DNA of 64,000 nucleotides from Paralvinella palmiformis (taxonomy: Eukaryota > Annelida > Polychaeta > Terebellida > Alvinellidae). The position numbers and the translations under genes were made by a program. The notes under the pieces were generated by a model. It saw only the letters and a program-made list of their open reading frames with translations. It did no database searches and was not told the origin of the DNA. The stretch is taken from the NCBI GenBank assembly GCA_025642065.1, contig JAODUP010000186.1:274501-338500 (forward strand), in the 5' to 3' direction. Shown piece after piece: positions 24,867 to 37,446 of the stretch (its first letter is position 1; the number at the start of each line of letters is the position of its first letter).

Positions 24867-25246
24867 CAGGGGTATCACAGGTATACATTACCCCTATATA
24901 CAGCAGTATTGTACCTGATATTAATTGTATTCATGTTTATACAATATCATGTTTATTGCCCAATAAAAATATCTATCTAATTAATTTAGAATTTCGACTT
25001 TTTTCGGAGGCCATTTCAGCATAAAACGTTGCATATAGAGACTAATTTAATGAATAAAAACATATATCTAATTAAATTAATATTTCGCCATTACTCGTAG
25101 GACATTTCAGCACAAAACTTTGCATATAAACCCTAATATAATGATGTAAATAGTTACAGGTTACGAGTTTGCACAGGGCTAAACGAATCGGTTCATGTTC
25201 GTTGCCATAACAACGAGGTGGACAGCGTTCATGGTTGGGTTGGGTT
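24867..25246. other. intergenic, 3' side of the minus-strand EGF/Thr-rich gene
   Basis: AT-rich with no exon signal. Two related segments, CTAATTwAATTTAGAATTTCG...ATTTCAGCA (24975-25020) and CTAATTAAATTAATATTTCG...ATTTCAGCA (25070-25110), form a direct repeat about 90 bp apart. Confidence 0.4.
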
Positions 25247-25388
25247 TCAGTAGACGCCACCTTCGCCGTGTACTCGTTTTTCGGCCAGGAGTTTCCTCAA
25301 TAACTGTCTCAGAGCCTTCCTCTTCTTTGGCAGGTTACTGGGTGTAGTCATTCCGAACACTTTAGTTAACATCTTCTTCGCGGCTTCT

Positions 25389-26647
<1,259 letters not shown>

Positions 26648-27860
26648 CTAATAACGTTAAAACAACAAAAGAACAGAGTACAACAACTACAACAACAACA
26701 ACAATTATAATAAAATTAATTTTAAAACCATACACAAAATATTTCGACTTATTTATATAACCATTAAAGGGTGAGGTAAATAACAAGAAATTATCCAGAA
26801 GGTGCGAGAAAGACAGGCTGAAATTGTTTTCTGACAAGATCTCATAAAATCAGACTTTTCTGAATATGGAAGCTTGGGAATAGATCTATTTAGAGCGCAT
26901 GCGCTAAGCAAAACATGAGAGGTGCTGAACAACAACAAAAACACTTCTTTTGGTAAGTTTGTATCCAGTATAATATGTTATGGCATGGATTCCAGCAATA
27001 CCTATGTATATATTATTTACAAATAGAAATGAAATTTAACTTCGGCTAACACGAACGCTTGATTATGGTATTAAGTACTCCCCAAAACCTACCTCCTCGA
27101 GGTCATATTAGGTTTATATTCAAATCATCAAACACATATTTGAATTGATCTGTTCGTGATAACCAAACGAAGACATGGCGATGTTTACGATAATTTAAAA
27201 CCGGAAAACTTTAAATTCGTACGCTGCGAAGATGTTTTTATTAAATATCGTCTGAGCACATACCTGTACAATATTCCTAATTAATGGCATAAGCATCCCA
27301 GAAAGATAGATGGTGCCGCTGTCCCATGCTGCTACTAAACAGTGGATTCACCGGTATTATAGTCTCCTTCCGGTTTGAGGAGAAACTCTAGAAAAGATGT
27401 AATTTATATCATTTGTTTCATCAAAATAACTCGATATTAGATTAGAGTGAGTAAGTGAATGGTTTCTTTTAGCAGCGACACTTATGATCAAGTGGCCACA
27501 CCTTTGGGATACACCCCTCATATATATATAGATATAGTCATTTGCAAAGGTTTAAAACCAGAGACGATTTTCAAACCTTTGTATCCTATGACCTCAGATG
27601 ACATAATTTAATGTTTTTATTACATCATCCAATTTGGACCGTGGAACAGTAAGCCAGGTACGAATTTGTGGTTATTTACCTAATGCTGTCGGTGTCTTTG
27701 GAAAGTTTTGTATTGTGTTTTTTTTTATTCGCACAAATGCATACAAATATTATTACTGTAATTATACAACTAGAATTTACTTTCTATTATTATTTTAATA
27801 AGAAGATATCATTTTTCGAGGATATTTTTATTTAAGGATATATAAATAACTACAGATGGG
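26648..27860. other. no exon seen upstream of the minus-strand EGF exon
   Basis: I looked on the minus strand for astacin catalytic motifs (HExxHxxGxxH, the Met-turn SxMHY, the GCW block) and found none. An (ACA)n tract sits at about 26665-26703. Confidence 0.4.
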
Positions 27861-27862
27861 TG

Positions 27863-28115
27863 CATCTTCAATAACACTAATGGGTCAGTAAAAAATCTAG
27901 GGGTTATTTTTGACAAATGTATTAATGTGTATGAACAGGTTGCATCAGCATGCCGAGCTACCTACTATAATCTAAAGAACATCCACTATTTAAAAACATT
28001 TAACTGTAGTCCATGTCTTTGTTACATCTCGTATAGACTATTGTAACTCCCTGTTATAAATATGATTATATCACCCCAATTTTCCAAAACTACATTTCAA
28101 GATTTTATTAATAAC
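27863..28115 (+). pseudogene. internally deleted CR1/L2-like LINE fragment
   Basis: Nearly identical to the start of the 9691 copy (ACTAATGGGTCAGTAAAAAA, GGGGTTATTTTTGA, ACATCTCGTATAGACTATTG), with two internal deletions. It stops before the 3' tail. Confidence 0.75.
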
Positions 28116-28119
28116 TTCT

Positions 28120-28340
28120 TTCTTGGACATGCTGCCTGAAATTGGAAGATCTAAGAATGTTAGCTAATTGTTTAGTAACTGCATTCCTTAGCCAATCCCA
28201 ATGTATAATGAAATAATCTAAAATCAGCAGATGGCCACTGCTGGTAACAAGAGCGTCAACAAATTCCAAACATTCTTCGAAGAAATCTGGAGATTTCAGG
28301 CCATTATTTTCTTAGTTGGTGTAATCGGTAAATAATAGCT
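28120..28340 (-). pseudogene. LINE endonuclease (APE-type) fragment
   Basis: The minus-strand translation reads SPDFFEECLEFVDALVTS, then HLLILDYFIIHWD in place of the usual GDFN-x-H, then KQLANILRSSNFRQHVQ. This corresponds to the middle of CR1/L2 APE-type endonucleases (hydrophobic strand, G-D-F-N-x-H-W, L-L-x-S-x-x-L-x-Q-H-V). The catalytic G-D-F-N is degraded to LDYFI. It faces the + strand RT fragment just to its left. Confidence 0.6.
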
Positions 28341-29309
28341 ACATAAACACTTCACACAGACACCAGTGTAAGAAGGTTATGTAGTATGTGTAGTGTAAAA
28401 TCTGTATTGTTGTCCTCCTACGTTAGAGCCACAGCTAGGGGCGTTTTATTTATGTTTTGATTCCCAAAAGGTCTGAAGGTTGAAAGCATGGTATAAAATC
28501 AAGAGTAAGGGTGTCAAAATACCACCATAATTGGCAAATCTATGGACAGATTTTCCAAAGATCCAGCTAAGAAGAAAAATTGGGAGAATAAAGCCAGGAC
28601 AAAAGACTAGAAAGCGATTTGAGCTCGGAATACTTTGTAAACAAAACATATGTCAAAACGTAAAATAAAATTCTTTACTAGCGTGTACAGTTAATGTCAT
28701 GTGATGCTATAATGGTGGCTTACGATAAGTTATGAATTCATATTTCTAATTCATGATTGCAGTTAGAAAAAGGAAAGGTTTAGTGCCAGAGCATTATTTA
28801 ATTGGTTGTTTACATATTTCAAAACTTTTACTAGCGTTCAGGATACGCAATTTTTATAACAATAGCGTCAAATATAATCATGTATCTTGTTAGGTATTTG
28901 AAACGTACCTGAAATATATCTGAATCGTATATATAGATACGTTATAGAGTATATTTTGTAAGTGAACAAATACATCTACATATGGACATGATTAAATCGA
29001 TGGCAATATCTTAATACAGTGTATATTAATAAAAAAAGTTATTGTGATGAATGGAATAGTTGGTTCTAAAGTCTAAACACAAATCGAACTCAGTTTCATG
29101 AACGCCGATAAAATCGTCGATGTTTGGATGAATGAATATATGAACTAAACCTTTAATTCCATGGTCAGTATAGAGTTATAAAAATCTGGCACCGCGGTAG
29201 TAGAAAATATTACCGAACTATCATAGTATGACGTATTAACAGGTTATATATTTACCGTTCAGCATCTGACCACAGAAATTACAAGGCGTTTGACTATTAG
29301 TCTAACGAT
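28341..29309. other. no gene seen
   Basis: AT-rich. The minus-strand frame 28446-28649 may be further LINE sequence continuing the endonuclease fragment, but I could not match it to motifs. Confidence 0.35.
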
Positions 29310-29330
29310 ATCAAGTGGCTCCACCTAGCG

Positions 29331-29470
29331 AATAAACGAGAAACCATAACGCCATACCAGTGACTTCCAGAGCATTGCGCTGAAAATTTCCAGGTTGTGG
29401 GCTCGAATCTGATTCACACCCTTGGCCATTTGTTCCAGGTATGGCCAGCACCGAAGCTGAAATATATACG
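29331..29470 (+). repeat. tRNA-derived SINE, family D
   Basis: A box-like TACCAGTGACTTCCAGAGCA, then GCATTGCGCTG and a good B box in GGTTGTGGGCTCGAATCTG, followed by ACACCCTTGGCCATTTGTTC and CAGGTATGGCCAGCA. The tRNA-like head and a different body separate it from families A to C. It is the only copy in the window, so family limits are uncertain. Confidence 0.6.
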
Positions 29471-29582
29471 AAATGATACAAATTAACATACTTGTATGTG
29501 GGCAATACAACTGAAACCCGTTTTAACCATCTTGGGTCGTTAGTAGGTTGACTTGCCATACAGCACCACACGTTTTACAGTA

Positions 29583-29887
29583 CAGTCATACCCAGTCCTA
29601 CGTCATTAATTTATTCCAAAACCCGTATCGTAAACCGGAAATAATGGCTTAAAATACCTTACGTTGTAAATATTTTACTGTATATACATTTCGTATGTAT
29701 TAAATGTGTTTTATCGTATTTTAGATTGCCTCTTTTATTTTTTATTGTTAATTTATTTATTTCGTGTCCTTTTATTATAATGTAGGTGACGTAGCTGAGT
29801 GACGTAACGTCGGACGTAATGACGTTCGCTGAACTGAAATTTACCCTAGGAAAGTAGACGGAAATGACGTAAAGCGGAGTATTACTG
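29583..29887. mobile_element. mariner-like MITE, copy 1
   Basis: The left TIR starts CAGTCATACCCAG and the right end is GAGTATTACTG, an imperfect inverted repeat, with TA on both sides (29581-29582, 29888-29889). The interior shares a long block with 53290-53570: GTCCTTTTATT, GTAGCTGAGTGAC, GACGTAATGACGTTCGCTGA, CTGAAATTTAC. No ORF. Confidence 0.65.
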
Positions 29888-30662
29888 TACTGAGATTATA
29901 TCTGGCTGTTCTTGGTTATAATATTGCTTGGGTTTCTTTTGCTGTTTATGAATCATACGTCCAGTACATTCTTCAGTAGTTGGATTTATTAAGTTTCAGT
30001 GTATATATAGGTCGGCTTGTAACCTCCAAACTTCGGTCTCTAAAGTTCGTTCTCAAAAGTGCGGGCTGCAGAGTGGAGTCTCCAAAGAGCGGTCTCCAAA
30101 ATGCTCTGCCTTTAGTTGTGTTGACATTTGGGGTAGAGAGCCCTGGTTGTTGCCTATAACACTGCATTAAATATGCAATGACTGTCCATATACATATTTG
30201 AACAATAGAATTACGTATATGCGTTTCCCTGACATCTATTAACGCGAATGCAACGTAGCTGATTAGAATTACCTTGGTTGTGATTATAAATGACCTGTAT
30301 AAACACGTCTCGTCGTGTCACGGAAAACAATAAGTGAGAAAACCCTACCGGTATAATTAACCTTTTTCGATACACAGTTCAATTCTCCCTCATACTCTTT
30401 CGATCGCTCACTCTCTCGCGCGCTCACTCTTTCTCTATCTATCTATCTCTCTTTCTCGCTTAACCTTCTTCAATGAACGCATGCCAAATATTAGGTCTGA
30501 CTGGAATGCGTTCCATGCCCGATATTTTGTTCAAAATATCATCATATTACGACGACACGGTGGGTCATGGTACATTAAACTGAAGTCACATATATACTCA
30601 TGATATGTCATAGGTGAACAAATAAATAGTAAACAACTTGTAAACCAATATATCTGACACAC

Positions 30663-30663
<1 letters not shown>

Positions 30664-30740
<77 letters not shown>
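30664..30740. repeat. (TA)n microsatellite
   Basis: About 38 uninterrupted AT/TA units. Confidence 0.95.
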
Positions 30741-30745
<5 letters not shown>

Positions 30746-30996
30746 ACATATAATGGAGGAGTGTATGTTTGACATCACCTCTGACGCCAGCGTGATAATG
30801 AGCAGTGATTTCACCCGCCGTGTTATGTTTCCGTCAATCGTATTTACGTTCTATGGCCCAGATTGGTCACCTGAGCTTGTGCGGTAATTTACCATTACGC
30901 CCACGCCACGGTTCACTTAAGACGCGGCTCATACATGGCAGATACGTCACGACGCATTGTTGAACGTCTTTGATAGTAGATTAAATTGCATTAGGT

Positions 30997-31012
30997 CAGT
31001 CCAATTGGACTG
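30997..31012. promoter_or_regulatory. 16-bp perfect palindrome upstream of astacin ATG
   Basis: CAGTCCAATTGGACTG is fully self-complementary and contains CCAAT on both strands. It lies 215 bp upstream of the start codon. A role as a dimeric factor site or divergent CCAAT box is inference only. Confidence 0.3.
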
Positions 31013-31226
31013 TTCTTTGGCCGGCCTCCGTATGACGCACGCGATTCTGTCGAAATGCAAACAAACATTTTATAATCTTTACTTAGAGGTAACCGGAGCA
31101 CGATTCTGGCATTTTCTTTACGCCGTCTCCTATATATTAGGATGTGCTGTGGCGAGTCAAACATAGACGATTTGAGTCGAAGTCCGAATAACGACAACGC
31201 TTTATTTGCCACCATACGCATATATT

Positions 31227-32668
31227 ATGGCACGTCGTGTGAAGATGATCTTATCTTATCTAGTCTTTATTAGCGTTATGGCTATGATCGCTGTAAGCAT
31301 GTTATCTTGTAAAATGTTTAATTAATACGTTCATCTAAGCTTTGTTTAATGGAATATTAAACAGGTACATTAGCAAATAAATGAATTAATAATAATAATA
31401 ATAATTACACTAGTTGGGCTGGTAATAATAGTAGTAGTAGTGCTGGTGATAATGATGATGATGATAATTGATATTTTACGGCCACTTTTGTGCATGAGGT
31501 AGGCTAAATGGGCCGAGCGACCTCCAAAGGTAATGAGGCGAAGTCAAAGATGAAACAACCTTCAGATATGCCACGCCGAGATTCGAAAACAGGTGGTAGT
31601 GATCTGTGGTCCAACACGCTACCGCTAGACTATGGAGGCACCCTGCTGGTGATGGTGGTAGTAGAAATATTACTTGTAGTAGTAGTAGCAGTAGTAGTAG
31701 TAGTAACAGTAGCACTACAATAGTAGTGGTAATGACGATGAAGTGGTTCAAGTTACATAACGAAGGATTCAGTTAAACTCAACATTTTCGTTCTACAGGG
31801 GTCTCCATTTAGAGGTAAACAGAGAAGCAGACGATATCCGGCTGGAAAACCAGACGACATGACACTAGAAGAATTCTTAGAAACCCGAGGTCAAGGACGA
31901 GCGAGGCACGAAAACATCCGGAGAATGGCCAATAACATAAGACGCCGCTTCCTGAAGCCAGGTCAAAGAGTAAGTGTTAAACATTTGTTATGTCTAGTAT
32001 GTATACCATAAGAAATGAGCCGGTGTGTTACGGACACTTTTGCGTGTAACAGTAGGCTAAACTAGCCTAACAACCTTCAAACGTAATGAGGCGAGGTGAA
32101 AGATGAAACATCCCTGAAACATAGCCCGGCTGGCGTTTAATTTAGGTACAAGAAGTCTGTGGCCAACTGCGCTATTAATTAGATCAGAGAGATCCCGTGA
32201 ACTATACCTCTGCGCGCGGCAGGCCAGAATAATGACAAATCTTGCGGGGTGGGGCTTTTGCGGGGTGCGGCTGTTGCGGGCCTAATGCATATTTTTGGGA
32301 AGCCGGTTGGATTTAAATTTCAGGTCAGGGTTCTCAACAAATTAAAATTTTGATATAGTGAGAATTGGAAATACTAGCTGAATTAAGGCCTTTCTGTTAG
32401 CTTAAGTTATACTGATATATTGGGAGTTTCATTGATGAAGACACTTTTTTGTAGTGTGAGTCTACCTACTCATAATGATGGTTTAGTTTCGATTAGCAAC
32501 CGTGGCATTATAGTCAACTGGTAAGGTTCTCTCCATCCAATATGTCATCTATTTCAAAATCTAAATTTGTTTTGAGTTAGGTCGCATGTGGGAGAGTTGA
32601 TTTACAGACCATCCGTCTCGCCCTCATTTCAATTATCCAGCCATGTAATTCCCCCCCCCCCACACACA

Positions 32669-32713
<45 letters not shown>

Positions 32714-33647
32714 AATACAAAATAGTCCAAAACAGAATGAGTGTATTAGATATGAATCTTTCTGTCATTAATATAAATATGTCGATTTGTTGAGAATATG
32801 TTGATAACGCGGAAGTTTGGGATTGTTTTCTACTTCAGATAACTAACTCCACTATAAAACACGAGGAAAGTTTAACAGCGAAACATTTGACTTTATAACA
32901 TTTTGAATTATCCACTTTTTAAAGCAAAACAATGTAATCTGTAGAGGGGAAAAACATTATATTATTACACCAATGATGATTTACTTGTGAACAAACTAAC
33001 GCTTGCCAATCTCCGTACTGCGCAGCTGCCAGATAAGGTGGATGACAAATTTGACGATTTGGTGTTCACCGAAGACCAGTTACGGTTCATCGATCAGTCG
33101 TTCGCCGATTCTCAGGCCGAAATCAGACATTCGAATAGACGCCAGAAACGGAAAGTTGTTAATTTCGCTGATCCAAGTGCCCCATTTAACAAATGGCAGA
33201 CGACAAGTGTACACTATATGATTGATGGAACCCATAGTAAGTTCGACTGAGCGATAATATGGTTCGTAACTAAATTGTAACATACGTTAGCCTATCAGTC
33301 AGTAACAGGTAAATGTGTTACGTATGAAGAAATTAATGATAAAAGCGTTTCAATTTTAAATATGATTGATTTAGGCTCTCCTTTTCATATTGTGTGCGTG
33401 TGCATGAGCGAGTAAGCGTGTGTGAATCGGTTTAATTATATAATTATAGTTTCGTTTCTTTCTAAAGGCACGGAACAACAGGCTGATATCAGAGCGGCTA
33501 TGGATCATTGGGCCGAAAGAACCTGCTTACGCTTTGTTGAAGCCCCAAGCGATGCAGATAATATTCCTTATATCTACATAACCAAGGACGAAACTGACGG
33601 GTACGAATACAAAATAAACACACATACACGCACGCGCGCGCGCGCAA

Positions 33648-33693
<46 letters not shown>

Positions 33694-34475
33694 CTCAATA
33701 TTATCAACTTTTCTCTGGTTTCAGATGTTGGTCGTATATTGGACGAGTAACTGACTCCGGACCCCAAATACTCAACTTAGCAAGTGACTGTTTTATGGTA
33801 GGCATAACTTAATCAAATTATATGAATATTCTTAACACGGGGGTTAAGTGTTAATGTTCTCATACCTATCGTGTTGAACATTAAATTCATCACCACCACT
33901 TTTGTGCGGATGGTAGACTAATTGGGCCGAGCGACCTCCAAAAGTAATGAAGCAAAGTCAAAGATGAAACACCATTTGGATATGCCCACGCCGAGCTTCG
34001 AACTCAGTTGGTAGTGATCTGTGGTCCAAAGCGCAACCAATTAGACCACGGAGGCACCCAAATCAGCTCCACGTGGGGGGTTCCTTTATGTATTTAAATA
34101 TTTCAACGTGATACGTCTTTTTTGCATAATAATACTTCTTTCGGGTACATTATGAATATAGTGCAGCCTCAAAACATTCTTTATCTATTGTTTTTCTGTT
34201 AATGTTTGGCATAATTCTAAGTGCATGTGTGATATTTGGTGTTTTTCACGCTCAGAGTGACGGAAGGATTGGTACGATTATCCACGAATTGGGCCACGCT
34301 TTGGGATTTGTGCACGAACACACACGGGACGACAGAGATGTTTACGTCACGATTAATGAAGACAACATTTTGAACGGCCTTGAGACACAGTTCACCTTAT
34401 GGCAAATAGGATGGCTGAATCCGGATATCTTGACAAAGGCAACTTACGATATGTCGTCAATTATGCATTATTCTC

Positions 34476-34544
<69 letters not shown>

Positions 34545-34637
34545 TATGATCATGTGATAAATAAAACATGACAACACGAATGTACACAGACACATACACA
34601 CACACGCACGCACAGCAAACACACCACACACACGCCC

Positions 34638-34698
<61 letters not shown>

Positions 34699-34863
34699 CT
34701 CTCATTATAGGCGTTTTCCAATAACAATGATTACACAATCACTGCCAATAATCCACTTTATGCTGGAAATATGGGACAACGACGATATCTCACCTTCTGG
34801 GATGCTTATGCTGCGAATGAAGAATATTGTTCAGGTACACACACACACACACACGCACACACG

Positions 34864-34907
<44 letters not shown>

Positions 34908-36140
34908 AGTAATCATACTGTTATACTGTAATAGACAGGAACCTAGAAATGGTTCGCTGTTTAAAATACAAGTAAAACTTTAGGGAAAATATAATAACGT
35001 ATACATATACTAGATTATATCGTCAATGATAAGTTATGCTAGTCCTTATCTTCATACTGCAAATAAGAAAATGCATTTACTCAACAAATTAAGCGATTAA
35101 TCCAACCTTATTGGATACGTAAACGTTCGTAACTTGTTAATTTCGTACCCCTTCAGACGCGTGTAATTCCAAGATAACGTGTCAGCGTGGAGGCTATCAG
35201 GATCCTAACAACTGCGATTCGTGCATCTGTCCCGAAGGATTCACAGGTCTATACTGTGACGAAGATCAGGCTAATATAGCAGGTATAGTTATACGGAATA
35301 AATTAACGGAATTCCCAGGCAAATACAAAAACAACGTCTTTGGTGTCCCATAAGAACCGATCGAGTGCCATGTCTGCTGCAACTTGCGCATATGTTAATT
35401 TATTTTTGGCTTAACATAATATATGCATATACGGTTATACAGAGAGAATCCGTTATTCCGACAAGCTTTGTCACGTGATGATATATCGGATAAAAGAGAA
35501 TGTCGCAAAGTCGAGTCCGTGGAAAGATCACACATTCGTGTTTGGAATTAATTAGCCACGAATTATTACGATTGCCTATTATAGATAGCCACAGGCAATG
35601 GAAACATCGTGTGTCGGTGTATATGGTCAAGGACGATTGTAATTGGTTACGATATAGCAATTATCGCGGGTTGGCAACTTAATTAACAATTACTGACATG
35701 TCAGTGTGTCTTGCATGACTGAATAAGCGGTAATATTTGGCAACATTTTCCTGTTTTTCGTTTTACATTGAAATGTCACATTCTGTTGTCAAAATGAAGG
35801 GTCGGAGTCGGAACACGGAATGCGAATTTGCTGGATTAAAGAATCATTTATAATGGAGCTAAATCCGTCACAGGCAATAATGTGTCGGAAGGTGGATTTG
35901 CTGGATAAACGATGTCCGGATTAACGGATTCTCACTGTATAAGCCAGAAATATGAAACTGTATGTCATCTGGTTCAGCATGTACTGCGTTTTTGCAGTTG
36001 TCTTAATGTGAATTTAACTTATACTTTATGCTCTGTTCACGTTTTCTTTTAGAGCCTCTGCTAAAATTCAATCGTAATCTTGTAAATTAAAGGATTTTGT
36101 CTTTCTTCTATTTTTCACTATTTAAAGTATAATGACAGAT

Positions 36141-36214
<74 letters not shown>

Positions 36215-37376
36215 CCTATGACTGATCAGGGTTTTCATTTTATTTGAATTTAAAAGAAAAACGACAAAAGAACATGTATATCAGTGGTAACGTGCTATTT
36301 GGTATTGATGATGATGATGATGATGATGATGATATATTTCCAGTTTGCCCGGATTCTGGACACATAGATCTCGGTTTAAATCCAGTGTGTATAGACGTAC
36401 ACTTAGACAGTAGTTCTAATAACCAGCTGAAATGTGACTGGCACGTGCAGGTATAGACCGCCTTCCGTTTTGTATTTACGGCCATAACAGTCTAATTAAT
36501 ATTGTTTATATCGTTTGTATGCGTACGTCAAACTTGGTGGGCGATATTACATCGGTTACGATAACGATTCCCTTACAGGCTGCCAGTGGATGTACCATTG
36601 ACTTTTGGTTCGAGAAGGTTAACCTCGCTTGCTCGGCCGCAGACAGATCGTGTTATGATTACATTGAAGTCAGATATACCGACAACTTGGCCGTTAGAGG
36701 ACCCAGGTATGGCGCTGTAGTTTGTTGTTGCTTGCTGGCTTGTATTTCGGGGAGTATTCCCAGGCTGTCGCTCGATCAGCACATCCTCTATGTTGGAGTG
36801 GTACGGACAGATGGAGCCGAAATACCCCGCGGCTGGTCACTGTCTTTAACGTCCCCCTTTGTTTTAACCAATTCAGTGGATACGGCAGCACCATTTAACG
36901 CGGTCAGCCACCCACGGTGTTGTGAGCAGAGAAATTAATCGAGATTTTTTGCTGGGATCGAACCCGTGATCCTTGGCACCAAGTGCCAGGATCTTACCCG
37001 CTAGACCACCGGAACTCACAGTTTGTTCTTTGTTGTCGTTCAGTGATGACTGGCGTAAATACAAAAAAAAAATGCTGCGTTATAACCGACCTGTCAAAAG
37101 GGTGTTTCATCCTTCACTTCGCTTCATTCCCTTTGGACCCTCCCTTCAGCCTGCCTTATGAACAAAAATGGCCGTAAAACAGCAACATGAGATATCGTAT
37201 CCGTAACTTTCGAAGGATTCGATTGTACTCGTACAGTCTCTGGTAATGTGATTCACATTTTCTTTTACTATTTAATCTGAGTACAAATCTTGCTACCATA
37301 ATACGAACCTTCTATATGTCTCAGAATATTATTTAATATAATTGTATGGAAAAAAATCCTTAAAAATATTTTAAGG

Positions 37377-37446
<70 letters not shown>

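Larger units (their letters stand above)
29893..31226. other. 5' flank of the astacin gene
   Basis: Holds (CT)n/(TC)n near 30385-30465 and (TA)n at about 30664-30740. A perfect 16-bp palindrome, CAGTCCAATTGGACTG, sits at 30997-31012, and a TATATATTAG sequence near 31131-31140 could be a TATA box about 90 bp before the ATG. No upstream exon is recognised. Confidence 0.4.

Noticed and set aside
34001..34060. tRNA gene on the minus strand
   Set aside because: A and B boxes are present, but the sequence is the head of a family A SINE and no tRNA cloverleaf with a proper acceptor stem can be drawn.
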